From NCBI GenBank assembly GCA_964418585.1, contig CAYQMG010000048.1, positions 1-64,000 of the forward strand: DNA of 64,000 nt, given 5' to 3'. Origin of the DNA: JAJRTE01 sp964418585. Its GTDB lineage: Bacteria > Myxococcota_A > UBA796 > JAJRTE01. The notes under the pieces are model-generated. The model searched no databases. It was given only the letters and a program-made list of their open reading frames with translations, and had not been told where the DNA came from. The position numbers and the translations under genes were made by a program. Below, in pieces: positions 35,104 to 44,237 of this stretch. Each line of letters opens with the position of its first letter. Within the stretch, counting starts at the first letter, position 1.

Positions 35104-35847
35104 TCATGCAAACATCTTCGACACCTTGCGCTTCAGCATGCCCAGCGCCTTGGTGTGGATCTGAGACACCCGCGACTCCGTCACTCCGAGAATCCGTCCG
35201 ATCTCCTTCTGGGAAAGCTCCTGATAGTAATAGAGGTAAACCGTGATCCGCTCCCGGTGAGGCAGTTCGCTGATCGCCTTCGCCAAGATGCCCTCCAGCT
35301 CCTGAACCCTCAACAGGGCGTCCGGCTCCGGACTGTCTCCTTTCAACGCTTCCAACAAGTCTCGATGTTCGTCGTCATGAACCCCGAGATCCTCAAAACT
35401 CAGGAAATTCCCCGTCTGCGAACGACCCGTCACCTGATGATACGTCTCCAGATTGATCCCCAACGCATCCGCGACTTCCCGGTCGCTCACACCCGGTCCC
35501 CGCTCACGCTCCAGCTTCCGCCGAACCTTGTTGATCCGCTCAAACTTCTTGCGCGTCGAACGCGGAACCCAGTCGTTGCTCCGAAGCTCATCCAGTATCT
35601 CCCCCCGAATCCGAAGCTCCGCATAGCTCCGGAATGGCTTCCCATACGCCGAACTGAATCGCTCCGCCGCATCCATCAGCCCAATCACACCCACATTCAC
35701 CAGATCATCCAACTCCACGTTGGCAGGACAGCGCGCAATGATCGACCCAGCGATGGATTTCACCAGGGGGAGATAGGCCTCGATCACCTCCTGGAGAGAC
35801 ATTTCTTCCACATTCTTGTGTGCCCTGGTGCCCACCCGCGTCCTCAT
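35104..35847 (-). CDS. fliA: RNA polymerase sigma factor, FliA/WhiG family (sigma-28)
   Basis: A 247-residue sigma factor with regions 2, 3 and 4. Region 2 contains VELDDLVNVGVIGLMDAAER and RSYAELRIRGEILDELR, with DWVPR in the usual FliA place. Region 3 has KVRRKLERERG and SDREVADALGI, and region 4 ends LSQKEIGRILGVTESRVSQI. FliA/WhiG sigma factors direct RNA polymerase to flagellar, chemotaxis or developmental promoters. The ATG at 35847 has GGGAG nine bases upstream and gives the family length; the open frame continues to 36039 without family sequence. The next gene downstream resembles its anti-sigma FlgM. No flagellar gene is in the window, so a developmental or motility role is equally possible. 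Confidence 0.92.
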   Translation of the reverse strand: MRTRVGTRAHKNVEEMSLQEVIEAYLPLVKSIAGSIIARCPANVELDDLVNVGVIGLMDAAERFSSAYGKPFRSYAELRIRGEILDELRSNDWVPRSTRKKFERINKVRRKLERERGPGVSDREVADALGINLETYHQVTGRSQTGNFLSFEDLGVHDDEHRDLLEALKGDSPEPDALLRVQELEGILAKAISELPHRERITVYLYYYQELSQKEIGRILGVTESRVSQIHTKALGMLKRKVSKMFA

Positions 35848-36077
35848 GATTCCGTCTCCCCTCAAGCTATGTAAACCCGGTTCCCCGGGACGATAACGGC
35901 ATTTCTCCGACCCTCTCCGCCGGGCGCCCCACCTCACCCCGGTCGCCCGGAAGCACCAAGGCTGCACCCCGTGGGTCGGGAGGCGACGCAACAACTGCGA
36001 GGTCCTCTGCCCTGGACCTGGCCCGGTCTGGGTCCCCACCCTTGTGTGAGTAATCGGTATATTTCATGAAACGATTA
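35848..36077. other. Intergenic region upstream of the sigma factor gene
   Basis: About 230 bases with no supportable gene. At 36056-36064 and 36081-36089 nine-base arms (GGTATATTT / AAATATACC) flank an AT-rich core containing TTTCATGAAA; this is one of the few AT-rich islands in the window. It could hold the sigma-factor promoter or a regulator site. On the minus strand ACCGATTA there resembles a sigma-28 -10, but no matching -35 is clear. Confidence 0.4.
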
Positions 36078-36112
36078 GAAAAATATACCCCGGGGTTCAG
36101 CGCGCCCCGGGT
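36078..36112 (-). terminator. Rho-independent terminator after the kinase gene
   Basis: On the minus strand a GC-only stem of seven pairs (CCCGGGG/CCCCGGG, nine-base loop) is followed by GTATATTTTTC. It lies about 70 bases downstream of the kinase stop and would separate kinase and sigma-factor transcription. Confidence 0.55.
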
Positions 36113-36179
36113 AGACAGACACCCTGCCCCGCCGACTCCTCCGCCTCACAATCCGTCCGGCAGGCTCATCCGGGGGAAA

Positions 36180-37310
36180 TCAGGCCGGAATCCCGGGACC
36201 CCGGTGGGGTCCGGACTGGGGTGTGGGTCGTTCGAACGAATGGGCAGCGACGGCTGTCATGCCCTGGCCATCGGGGACCTGGGGCTCCTGGACCTGGCTG
36301 GCGCGGGTGTGCTGGAAGTTTGTCGGCCGGTCGCCCGGGAGGGTGTCGGCCCTGTGCAGCAGCGCAGTATCGGAGTCGCTCTGTGCGAACTTTTCGGCTC
36401 GAGGGGCGATACGTTTCAAGTAAGTGGGCAAGGTTCGCTCGCTGCGCCACGAACGTTGCCACCGGGCGATGTCGGTGACCAGGTCCCATGCGCTGTGGTA
36501 ACGGTCCCTGGGGTCGAACGCGAGGAGGCGCTGCAAGATGATGTCGAGTCCTGGTGCAGCGATTCTGGGTGCGAGGATCTCCATCTGGATGGCGATCTGT
36601 TTTTGGCGGTCGAGCGCGGCGGGGGGAGGGAGGTCGACGGGTTCGAGGAGTGGGGAGCCCTGGAGGGCCTCACACATGATGAGCCCGAGGGAGTAGAGGT
36701 CGGAGGCGGGCGTGAGGCGGTCGTCGCCGCGGTTCTGCTCGGGTGAGCGGTAGCCTCGCGTGCCCTGGCGGACCCAGAGGTGGTCGTGTGTTTCACGTTG
36801 TGGTCGGGCGAGTCCCAGGTCCAGCAATTTGACGAGGCCGTCTCTGGTCACGATGATGTTGGAAGGCTTGACATCCTGATGTACGACCTTGAGGGGGGTA
36901 CCATCGGCGCCACACACCTCGTGAATCGCGATCAAGCCCTCGCCGACCTGGCGCACGATCTCGGCGACCGGTTCGGACGGCATGCCGTGTTCTGCCGCGG
37001 CGCGGATGAGGTGGTCCAATCTCAGGCCGTCGACATACTCCATCACGACGACGGGTTCGCCGCTGTCGTCCGTGACGGCGAGTATTTGTACGACATGAGG
37101 ACTTTTGACGAGCATGCCGATTTCGGCCTCGGTGAGCAGACTGTCGAGGAACACGGGGTCGCGGTGGATCAATCCCCTTCTGAGCCGTTTGGCCACGACG
37201 AGGTCTCCTCGAGCGGGGTCCCGGACGAGCCAGGTTTCGGAGAAGCCGCCGCCGCCGAGTCGAGCCACCACATCGTACTGTCCGATGCGGGCAGGGTGCA
37301 ACGCTTGCAT
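36180..37310 (-). CDS. Ser/Thr protein kinase, cytosolic
   Basis: A 376-residue eukaryotic-like kinase. The glycine loop is LGGGGFSETW (18-27), the ATP lysine is Lys41 in VVAKRL, the catalytic loop is HQDVKPSN (His144 to Asn151; Asp146 is the catalytic base and Gln replaces the usual Arg), and the metal motif is DLG (164-166). GTRGYRSPEQ marks the activation and P+1 loops. The C-terminal 90 residues are polar and unassigned, with no membrane helix. It looks catalytically competent. The ATG at 37310 has GGAG ten bases upstream. It lies downstream of a pseudokinase on the same strand, separated by 100 bases containing its own promoter. Confidence 0.9.
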   Translation of the reverse strand: MQALHPARIGQYDVVARLGGGGFSETWLVRDPARGDLVVAKRLRRGLIHRDPVFLDSLLTEAEIGMLVKSPHVVQILAVTDDSGEPVVVMEYVDGLRLDHLIRAAAEHGMPSEPVAEIVRQVGEGLIAIHEVCGADGTPLKVVHQDVKPSNIIVTRDGLVKLLDLGLARPQRETHDHLWVRQGTRGYRSPEQNRGDDRLTPASDLYSLGLIMCEALQGSPLLEPVDLPPPAALDRQKQIAIQMEILAPRIAAPGLDIILQRLLAFDPRDRYHSAWDLVTDIARWQRSWRSERTLPTYLKRIAPRAEKFAQSDSDTALLHRADTLPGDRPTNFQHTRASQVQEPQVPDGQGMTAVAAHSFERPTPQSGPHRGPGIPA

Positions 37311-37351
37311 GGACGTTTCGCTCCATCGAATAGCAGAACGCGCCGTATGGC

Positions 37352-37380
37352 ATCATAGATCAGGCTGTCATTGATGGCAA
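37352..37380 (-). promoter_or_regulatory. Promoter of the Ser/Thr kinase gene
   Basis: On the minus strand TTGCCA and TATGAT are separated by exactly 17 bases, about 40 bases upstream of the ATG at 37310. Confidence 0.6.
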
Positions 37381-37410
37381 GCAAAACGCCGGAGCGAAGC
37401 GGCGGATGTG

Positions 37411-39420
37411 TCACTCGCGAGAGATCCAGCTTTTCTGGAAGAAGCTCCAGGTGCCGCGCCAATCCTGGCCGTTTCTCAATTCGATGAGCACCACGTCGCG
37501 CTGGCCCAGTTCTTCGGATCGGAGGATGAGTTGGTGTTGGCCGGCGGGAATGTTTTCGAAGGTGACCGGTGAGGTCTGGACGTTGACGCCGTTCAGGATG
37601 ACCTGGGCGCCGGGAGGACTGGTCTCGATGGTGAGACTGCCACTGCCGTAGGTTCTCCGGCCCTTGAACGGGACGAGTTTTTCGGGTGGCAGACGCGGCA
37701 CGTCGCCGGTGTCGGCCGGTTGGGCATTGCTGGACGCGCCCGGTTCGGTCTCGCGCAAGCCGCGAAATCCGTCCAGCGATGGGGGCGATGGGGGCGACGG
37801 GGCCTCGGGGTTGTTTTTTTCCGCGGAAGCGAGCATCTGCCGCAGGGAATCGGTTCCCTGTCCGGACGCGGCCGGGGCTGCCTGTCGGGAAGTTACGGCA
37901 AGCGGTTGGGCTCGAGGCGGGGTGTCGGCCGGTCCGAATCCGAGGGAATCGCGAAGCAGGTAGAGTCCAACGACCACGAACAGGAGGGCGACCACGGTTC
38001 CGGAGAGGATGGCCACCTGGTGCCGAACCCAGAATGGCGGTGTACTCGAGTGCTGGGGTTCAGGGGGCGGTGTTGGCGGCACGGGCAGTTTCCCCGTGGG
38101 GTCATCGAGCAGGGCCCCGGGAGGCGGGGTGTGGTCCGCAGGGGCCGAGAAGGCCGGATCTGCAAGGTTCACCGGGGCGGCAGGACGGGCGGACGGCTCC
38201 GCCTCGAGCTTTTGAGGGGGCGGCACGAACGCGGAATCGCCTGTTCCGACCCCCAGAACGATGCTCTTGGGGACCAGCGACGACTCGGCCGCAGCCTTGA
38301 TGGCCTCCTCGTCCAGGGGTTTTTCCTCCGGCTCCTCCGGCTCCTCTCCCCGGAAACGGGAAATCAGCTCCGCAACGTACTTCCGGAAATCAATGGTGTG
38401 ACCCGTGCCCCACGCCCACCGAAGCAGGTCGGCCCCGGCCTCGCGGATGGTCGGATAGCGTTCCTCCGGATCGTAGGCGAGCATCCGGGCGAGCACCTCG
38501 TCGAGTCCTCCGCCCGGCAGTTCCTCCAGGTCCTGGAGATGGCCGGGAAGCTCACGCCGCGCCCAGTCCAGCCGCCCCTCTCGATCCTTCGGAGGTGGGG
38601 ACTGGAACGGCACCGTTCCCTCCCGCGCTTCTTTTTCCAGCACATCGTCGAGCCGCTCCAGGGACCGGTCGCCCCCGGATGGGGCCTCGGCCTCCCGCGC
38701 GAACCGCTTCTCCGCCAGGCGCGCGAGAGCCTCCAGCGCGGAGAGGAACGGGATACCGCAAAGGAGTTCGAACACGAGGACCCCGACCGCGTACTGGTCC
38801 GAGGCGGGGGTGAGTTCCGGGTCGGCGCGCACCTGCTCCGGGGCGAGGTACGTGGGGTCGTCGAAGGCGAGCTTGACGCCTCCCCGCCCCTGGATCTTGG
38901 AGCGCGTGACGCCCAGGTCGAGCAGCTTTACGTCCCCTCGCTTGTTGATGGCCACGTTGGTCGGCCGCACGCTCTGGTGTACGATGCCCAGGGGATTGCC
39001 GTCCTCGTCCGTGGCGTCATGAAGGGCGGCCAGTCCTTCGCAAAGTTGGCGGGCCACCTCGGCCAACACGGCAGGCTCCACTCGTCCATCGGCCGCGCTG
39101 GCCAGGTCGGTGAGAGAGATACCGTCCACGAACTCCATGATCAGGTAGGGGACCCCCTCCTGCACGATCACGTCGTAGGTCTGCACCACGTTGGGGTGGC
39201 TGATCCGTCGCCCCACCTCCCCTTCGGCGACGAAGCCTCGAGCATACAGTGGGTCCCTGGCCTGAAGTTCGGGCCGAAGCCTCTTGATGGCGACCCGATC
39301 CCCCTTGAAGCTCGGACTGGTGTCCTCGCCGAGGTAGACTTCGGCGAGTTCGTCCGTTTCAAGGTGCTTCAGGACTCGATACAGCCCCACCTGGGCGGGC
39401 ATCGACGTTTCAACGACCAT
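37411..39420 (-). CDS. Transmembrane pseudokinase with PEGA domain
   Basis: A 669-residue protein kinase homologue. The N-terminal 330 residues have the kinase fold: AIKRL with Lys46, PYLIMEFVDGISL, DLG (168-170) and PTYLAPEQVRAD. The glycine loop is lost (LETDELAEVYLGED), and the catalytic loop reads HQSVRPTN (148-155), with Ser150 where the catalytic Asp should be and Arg152 for the usual Lys. It is therefore a probable pseudokinase that may still bind nucleotide through Lys46 and the DLG. A Pro-rich linker, one transmembrane helix (about residues 476-498) and a C-terminal extracytoplasmic PEGA domain (GSLTIETSPPGAQVILNGV) follow. GAGG seven bases upstream supports the ATG at 39420. It may be an activator or sensor for the competent kinase downstream. 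Confidence 0.87.
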   Translation of the reverse strand: MVVETSMPAQVGLYRVLKHLETDELAEVYLGEDTSPSFKGDRVAIKRLRPELQARDPLYARGFVAEGEVGRRISHPNVVQTYDVIVQEGVPYLIMEFVDGISLTDLASAADGRVEPAVLAEVARQLCEGLAALHDATDEDGNPLGIVHQSVRPTNVAINKRGDVKLLDLGVTRSKIQGRGGVKLAFDDPTYLAPEQVRADPELTPASDQYAVGVLVFELLCGIPFLSALEALARLAEKRFAREAEAPSGGDRSLERLDDVLEKEAREGTVPFQSPPPKDREGRLDWARRELPGHLQDLEELPGGGLDEVLARMLAYDPEERYPTIREAGADLLRWAWGTGHTIDFRKYVAELISRFRGEEPEEPEEKPLDEEAIKAAAESSLVPKSIVLGVGTGDSAFVPPPQKLEAEPSARPAAPVNLADPAFSAPADHTPPPGALLDDPTGKLPVPPTPPPEPQHSSTPPFWVRHQVAILSGTVVALLFVVVGLYLLRDSLGFGPADTPPRAQPLAVTSRQAAPAASGQGTDSLRQMLASAEKNNPEAPSPPSPPSLDGFRGLRETEPGASSNAQPADTGDVPRLPPEKLVPFKGRRTYGSGSLTIETSPPGAQVILNGVNVQTSPVTFENIPAGQHQLILRSEELGQRDVVLIELRNGQDWRGTWSFFQKSWISRE

Positions 39421-39467
39421 TCACCAACCTCAACCAGTTCCTGTAGTGGAGAAAAGCCAATGGGCCG

Positions 39468-39482
39468 TCGATGGCTCATCGA
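39468..39482. promoter_or_regulatory. Inverted repeat between divergent signalling genes
   Basis: TCGATG-GCT-CATCGA is a perfect six-base inverted repeat with a three-base spacer. It lies about 50 bases from each start, just before TATGAT (39491-39496) on the plus strand, and is a possible operator. Confidence 0.35.
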
Positions 39483-39540
39483 TTGTAATGTATGATACCC
39501 CAAAACAGCCCCGGGTGCGACCGCGTTGAGGCACCCCTGC

Positions 39541-41091
39541 ATGGACGAAGCCCGGATGTCCTTGAAACACCAGGTAACGCTCTTTTTCGCCGGCACGCTC
39601 GTGATCCTGATGTCCATCACCGCTCTGGCGGTGCGTCACGTGGCCGAACTCACGGTACGCGCGGACATCACGGAACGGCTGGACGACGCTGCAGCAGACA
39701 CCCGTGAGGCCCTGGCGCGAGAAATCGGCCGGCGGGGCTACTTGACGCTCACCAACGCGGCGGCGGTGGTTCGGAGTGCTCTGTCGTCTCATGCAGGGGT
39801 GACCCACCTGGACCTGACCTACTGGATCGGGAACCAGGCCCGCGGCTTCGCCCTCACCCTCACCCCCTCCGGTCCGCTCTACCGCGAACTGGATCTGCGC
39901 CGCAAGATCAGGGTGCCCGAGGGGACGCTCCGCCGGGAATACTGGCTCAAGGCCGGGCTGGGTGTCACCGTGCGCCTCGGACTGGGGGCCTCCCTGGTCG
40001 AGGCCGACCGGCTGGCCGACAAGCTCTCCCGTATTTTCATCATGGCAGCCGGCTCCGGGCTCATCCTGCTCGTGGGGACGATCTACGCCCTGGCGCACCG
40101 TTTCGTATCTGCACCACTCGACGAACTCTGGCAACTCACCCGCCAGGTGGCTCGAGGCGAACTCGAGGGGGCGCCAGCGAGCCGACTCCTGCGCCGGAAC
40201 GACGAAATCGGCGTCCTGGCGCGCTCTTTCCAGGAAATGATGGCGGCCCTGAAAAAGGCTCGAGACGAAAACCAGCGCCTCCTGCTTCGGTCCCAACGCT
40301 TCAATCGGGAACTCGAGACCCGGATCAAGGAGGCCACGACTGCCCTGGCGGACAAGAACCAGGCGCTCATCGACGCACGTCAAGAGGTGGCCCGCCACGA
40401 ACGACTGGCCGCCCTCGGTCAGCTTGCTGGAAACATCGCCCACGAACTCGGTACTCCGCTCAGCACGCTCTCCGGATACCTTCAGCTCACCCTGGCCGAT
40501 CCGGGCCTGACCGAGGATCAACGAAGCGCCCTCCAGATCGCGGCCAACGAGGCGGAACGGATGACCCGTATCATCCGAAGGTTTCTCGACTCCACTCGAG
40601 GCCTGAAACCTGCGCCCGAACCGGTGGACCTGGAGCACCTTTTCACCAACGTGGTCGAACTCGTGCAACCTCCAGGCACAGCCCGGCCCCTCAGCACCCG
40701 GTTCGAGATCGCCCCCGAGGCACGGACCTGGGTCACCGACCCCGGACTGCTCCGACAGGTGCTCATCAACCTCACCACCAACGCACGAGACGCTTCGGGG
40801 CGCCAGGGTACGATCACCTTCCGCGCCGGTCGCGCCGGGGACAGGCTTCTCATCGAAGTGGAGGACGAGGGCCCCGGGGTACCGGAAGACAAGCGCGAGG
40901 CGATCTTCGAGCCGTTCTACACCACCAAGCAGGCGGGACGAGGCACCGGTCTGGGGCTTGCCATCAGCCGGGAAATCGCCCGGGCGCTCAAGGGTACCCT
41001 GGAAGCGGGAACCGCGCGAAGCGGAACCGGTGCACGGTTCACCCTCACGCTCCCGGCCCTGGAAGCTCCGGCAGCGAGCGAACAGGTATGA
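39541..41091 (+). CDS. Membrane sensor histidine kinase, NtrB-like
   Basis: A 516-residue kinase with two membrane helices (about 15-35 and 170-190) enclosing a periplasmic sensor of about 130 residues, then HAMP (about 188-240), a coiled coil, HisKA with His301 in NIAHELGTPLSTLSG and an ATPase domain with LTTNARDAS, DEGPGVPEDK and GRGTGLGLAIS. All boxes are intact. The ATG at 39541 has GAGG nine bases upstream; an upstream TTG and a downstream ATG (39556) are alternatives. It is followed after 137 bases by a sigma-54 response regulator, its obvious partner. The sensed signal is unknown. Confidence 0.9.
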   Translation: MDEARMSLKHQVTLFFAGTLVILMSITALAVRHVAELTVRADITERLDDAAADTREALAREIGRRGYLTLTNAAAVVRSALSSHAGVTHLDLTYWIGNQARGFALTLTPSGPLYRELDLRRKIRVPEGTLRREYWLKAGLGVTVRLGLGASLVEADRLADKLSRIFIMAAGSGLILLVGTIYALAHRFVSAPLDELWQLTRQVARGELEGAPASRLLRRNDEIGVLARSFQEMMAALKKARDENQRLLLRSQRFNRELETRIKEATTALADKNQALIDARQEVARHERLAALGQLAGNIAHELGTPLSTLSGYLQLTLADPGLTEDQRSALQIAANEAERMTRIIRRFLDSTRGLKPAPEPVDLEHLFTNVVELVQPPGTARPLSTRFEIAPEARTWVTDPGLLRQVLINLTTNARDASGRQGTITFRAGRAGDRLLIEVEDEGPGVPEDKREAIFEPFYTTKQAGRGTGLGLAISREIARALKGTLEAGTARSGTGARFTLTLPALEAPAASEQV

Positions 41092-41228
41092 TGAGAACGG
41101 GCCATGAGCGCCGGGCTTCCCGGGCGCCCCCCTCCTCCGCCACACACCCCCCTGGACAGCGCGCCCCGGTTGGGTCAGAATAGCCGGCGAATCAGACCGT
41201 CTCACCCGCAGCCGGAGGTACCGCTCCC

Positions 41229-42587
41229 ATGGCCAGGTCCACCCCTTCTCCTCGAGTGCTCGTCGTGGACGACGACCGGGCGGCTCGAGACCTGCTCCAA
41301 CGCATCCTGAGCGGATGCGGCTACGAGGTCACGAGCGCAAGCAGCGGCGACGAGGCCGTGGCGCTTGTGGAACCGGACCGATTCGACCTGGTGGTGAGCG
41401 ACATTCGGATGGGCCACGGTGACGGATTCCAGGTACTCGCCGCAACCCGGGAAAAGGCTCCGGACACGCCCGTGGTTCTGCTCACGGCCTTTGGAGACAT
41501 CGACGGGGCCATGGAAGCGATCCGGAAAGGCGCCTATGACTACCTGTCCAAGCCCTACCAGGTGGAAGGACTCAAGCAGGTGTGTGAACGGGCCATCACC
41601 CAACGCCGGCTGGCCCGGGAAAACCGGCTGCTCAAACGCTCCCTGCGGGAGAAGTACCACATCGCCAGCATCGTGGGCCGGTCCCCCAAAATGCTCGAGG
41701 TTTACAAGATGGTGGCCCGTATCGCTCCATCCAACGTACCCATCCTGATCTCGGGCGAATCCGGCACAGGAAAGGAACTGGTGGCTCGAGCCGTCCATGC
41801 GGAGAGTGCCCGGGCGGATCGCCCGTTCATCGCAGTGAACTGCGGGGCCCTGGCCGAGGGGGTCCTGGAAAGCGAATTGTTCGGGCACGAAAAGGGCGCC
41901 TTCACCGGGGCGGTTTCGTCCCGTCCCGGCCTGTTCGAGGAGGCGAACGGGGGCACCCTGTTTCTGGACGAAATCCATGCCATCGGCGGCAAGATGCAGA
42001 CGCAACTTCTTCGGGTCCTCCAGGAAGGGGAAGTGCGACGGGTCGGGGCCAACCGGACACAATGGGTGGACGTGCGGGTCCTGTCCGCCACCAACGAAGA
42101 TCTCAAGTCCATGGTGGAACAGGGCACGTTCCGCGAAGACCTTTTCTATCGGCTCAACGTGGTCACCATCCATCTCCCCCCCCTTCGAGAACGCCGGGAA
42201 GACATCCCGCTGCTGGTCGAACACTTCCTTGCCAGGCACGAACGGGAAAATGGGATGTCCGTGGTCGTGGCACCCGAAACCATGGACCGCCTGGTGGCCT
42301 ATGACTGGCCTGGAAACGTGCGAGAACTGGAGAACACCGTGGCCCGCGCCGTGGTCCTTTGCCACGGCGGCGTGGTGTTGCCCTCGGACCTGCCTTCCGC
42401 CATCGGCGGCAAACCCGAACTGTCCCCCGCCGGAGACAGCATGATCTCAGACCGTCCCACGCTCGAGGAACTCAACCGCCGATACGCTCGCTGGGTCCTC
42501 GAAGAAGAAGGCGGAAACAAATCCCGGACCGCGGCAATCCTGGGGATCGACCGCAAGACGCTCTACCGTCTGCTCAGTGACGAGTGA
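41229..42587 (+). CDS. NtrC-family sigma-54 response regulator
   Basis: A 452-residue enhancer-binding regulator. The receiver (1-125) has Asp58 in VVSDIRMGHGDG. The AAA+ domain has Walker A GESGTGKE (about 176-183), the sigma-54 contact loop GAFTGA (223-228), Walker B GGTLFLDEI and the Arg-finger region EDLFYRLNVV. The C-terminus has a Fis-type helix-turn-helix (NKSRTAAILGIDRKTLYRLL). All features for sigma-54 open-complex formation are present. It should be phosphorylated by the preceding histidine kinase. No sigma-54 promoter that I could recognise lies in the window. Confidence 0.95.
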   Translation: MARSTPSPRVLVVDDDRAARDLLQRILSGCGYEVTSASSGDEAVALVEPDRFDLVVSDIRMGHGDGFQVLAATREKAPDTPVVLLTAFGDIDGAMEAIRKGAYDYLSKPYQVEGLKQVCERAITQRRLARENRLLKRSLREKYHIASIVGRSPKMLEVYKMVARIAPSNVPILISGESGTGKELVARAVHAESARADRPFIAVNCGALAEGVLESELFGHEKGAFTGAVSSRPGLFEEANGGTLFLDEIHAIGGKMQTQLLRVLQEGEVRRVGANRTQWVDVRVLSATNEDLKSMVEQGTFREDLFYRLNVVTIHLPPLRERREDIPLLVEHFLARHERENGMSVVVAPETMDRLVAYDWPGNVRELENTVARAVVLCHGGVVLPSDLPSAIGGKPELSPAGDSMISDRPTLEELNRRYARWVLEEEGGNKSRTAAILGIDRKTLYRLLSDE

Positions 42588-42639
42588 CCTTCACTCAGGC
42601 AACGGTCCTTCACAACGGAACCCATCAAGCAGGAGCACC

Positions 42640-43290
42640 ATGTCGAACAACCCGGACAAAACGATGGCGGTCAAGGCGCCCAACCCGGCCACGACCATCC
42701 CCCACCCGGGGGACACCCTGCCCGACCGACTCGTCCGGCTCGCGATCGAGACGGCACACCTCAAGCACCTCTTCCGCCAAGGATGGCTGCAACGCGCCGT
42801 GCCGGAACCCCGATGCGAAACCGTGGCCGAACACATCTTCTCCGTCACACTCCTCGCCTTGCTCCTGGTGGACCACCTCAGACCCGACCTGGACCGCACC
42901 CGCGTGCTGGAATTGGCCTTGATCCACGACCTGGGAGAGATTCACGCCGGGGACATCACCCCGGCGCACCAGGTGGCCTCGAGCGAAAAGGCTCGGCTCG
43001 AACGGGACGCTCTGCACCGCCTGCTCGACCCTCTGCCCCAGGGCCAACGCTACCTGGACCTCTGGGAAGAGTTGGAACGCCAATCCACCCCCGAGGCACG
43101 ATTCGTCCGCGAGGTGGACCGGCTCGAAATGGCTGTCCAGGCCCTGATCTATGAACAACAGCTCGATACGCCCGTGGACGATTTCTTTCAATCCGCCGCG
43201 GCCGCAGTGCAATCTCCAACATTGCAACCGCTCCTGGCGCGGCTCCAGGCCCTCCGGCGCAGGGGCCACGCAGCAGGAGGCTCTCCGTGA
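42640..43290 (+). CDS. HD-domain phosphohydrolase (YfbR/HDDC2-like)
   Basis: A 216-residue HD-superfamily enzyme. The metal-binding residues are in order: TVAEHIFSV (His65), LIHDLGEIHAGDI (His96-Asp97, Glu100, Asp105) and REVDRLEM (Asp160). The order and spacing match the YfbR/HDDC2 5'-deoxynucleotidase group, which dephosphorylates nucleoside monophosphates with Co2+ or Mn2+. The N-terminal 25 residues are an extra Pro-rich tail. AGGAG lies five to six bases before the ATG. Its stop overlaps the GTG of the next gene (GTGA), so it is tied to an ABC importer of the iron/B12 type, an unusual pairing. Substrate specificity is inference. Confidence 0.85.
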   Translation: MSNNPDKTMAVKAPNPATTIPHPGDTLPDRLVRLAIETAHLKHLFRQGWLQRAVPEPRCETVAEHIFSVTLLALLLVDHLRPDLDRTRVLELALIHDLGEIHAGDITPAHQVASSEKARLERDALHRLLDPLPQGQRYLDLWEELERQSTPEARFVREVDRLEMAVQALIYEQQLDTPVDDFFQSAAAAVQSPTLQPLLARLQALRRRGHAAGGSP

Positions 43291-44237
43291 TTCGCTGGTC
43301 TCGTGCACTCATCCCGGGCCTGACCCTGGCCGGAATACTCCTCTCCTTCGCCTTGCTTCGACTGGACGCCTGCATCCAGGCACACGGCGGCTCCACAAAC
43401 CGCTCCCGATCCCAGAACCAGCACGACGGGCATGCTTCCCCCACCCGTATCGTGCCGGGGAGCCCCGCCCTCACCGAAATCGTCTTCGCCCTGGGCCAGG
43501 GACACCGGGTTGCAGCCGTGGGCGACGACGCCCACTTCCCCCCCCAGATCTCCTCCATCCCGCGCGTGGGGAGCCTCTACAATCCAAACCTGGAACGGCT
43601 GGCCTTGCTCCACCCAGACCTGATCCTGGTCCAGGGACGCAACGAACCTCTCCGACAGTGGGCCGCGCGCGAAGGCGTGGACTTCTTCTCCATCGGGCCG
43701 CTCGATTCCTTGCACGACCTGGAACGGGCGATCATGACCGTGGGCGACCGGCTCCAGGCGCGCGCTGCTGCGCTCACACTCCGCGACACACTGAAATCTC
43801 GACTCGACCAGGTGCGCCAGGCCGTTCGCCACACCCGGAAGATCCCGGTGTTCGTCACCTTCGGGCGAACCCCCGGCAATCTGAACACGCTCTACACCTG
43901 CGGCCCGGGCTCGTTCCTGGACGACCTGATCGAGGTTGCAGGGGGCCACAACGTGTTCCACGATGCCACAGGCGCATGGCCGGTCATCTCAAAGGAAACC
44001 CTGCTCAGACGCGAACCAGAGGTGATCCTGGAACTCCATGCTTCCGAACTGCTCGAGGACACCCGGCGCAGGCTCGATCAGGACTGGGCATCCTTGCCCT
44101 CGCTGCCTGCCGTGGTGCACCACAGGATTCACCACCTTGCAGGCGATGTGTACCAGGTTCCGGGGCCTCGAGTCCCGGAGGTCGCCCTGGCGTTCGCCCG
44201 GGCCCTGCATCCGGAGTCGTTTGCCAATGACGAGTGA
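43287..44237 (+). CDS. BtuF/FecB-like substrate-binding lipoprotein
   Basis: A 316-residue class III periplasmic binding protein (TroA/BtuF fold). The N-terminal signal is followed by LDAC, with Cys29 a plausible lipidation site. PTRIVPGSPALTEIVFALGQGHRVAAV begins the first lobe (shortened here to its first positions), RVGSLYNPNLERLALLHPDL is the typical family segment, and GPGSFLDDLIEVAGGHNVF begins the second lobe. Such proteins capture cobalamin, haem or ferric siderophores and deliver them to an ABC permease. The GTG start overlaps the HD gene stop by four bases. The ligand cannot be told from sequence. Confidence 0.88.
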   Translation: MIRWSRALIPGLTLAGILLSFALLRLDACIQAHGGSTNRSRSQNQHDGHASPTRIVPGSPALTEIVFALGQGHRVAAVGDDAHFPPQISSIPRVGSLYNPNLERLALLHPDLILVQGRNEPLRQWAAREGVDFFSIGPLDSLHDLERAIMTVGDRLQARAAALTLRDTLKSRLDQVRQAVRHTRKIPVFVTFGRTPGNLNTLYTCGPGSFLDDLIEVAGGHNVFHDATGAWPVISKETLLRREPEVILELHASELLEDTRRRLDQDWASLPSLPAVVHHRIHHLAGDVYQVPGPRVPEVALAFARALHPESFANDE

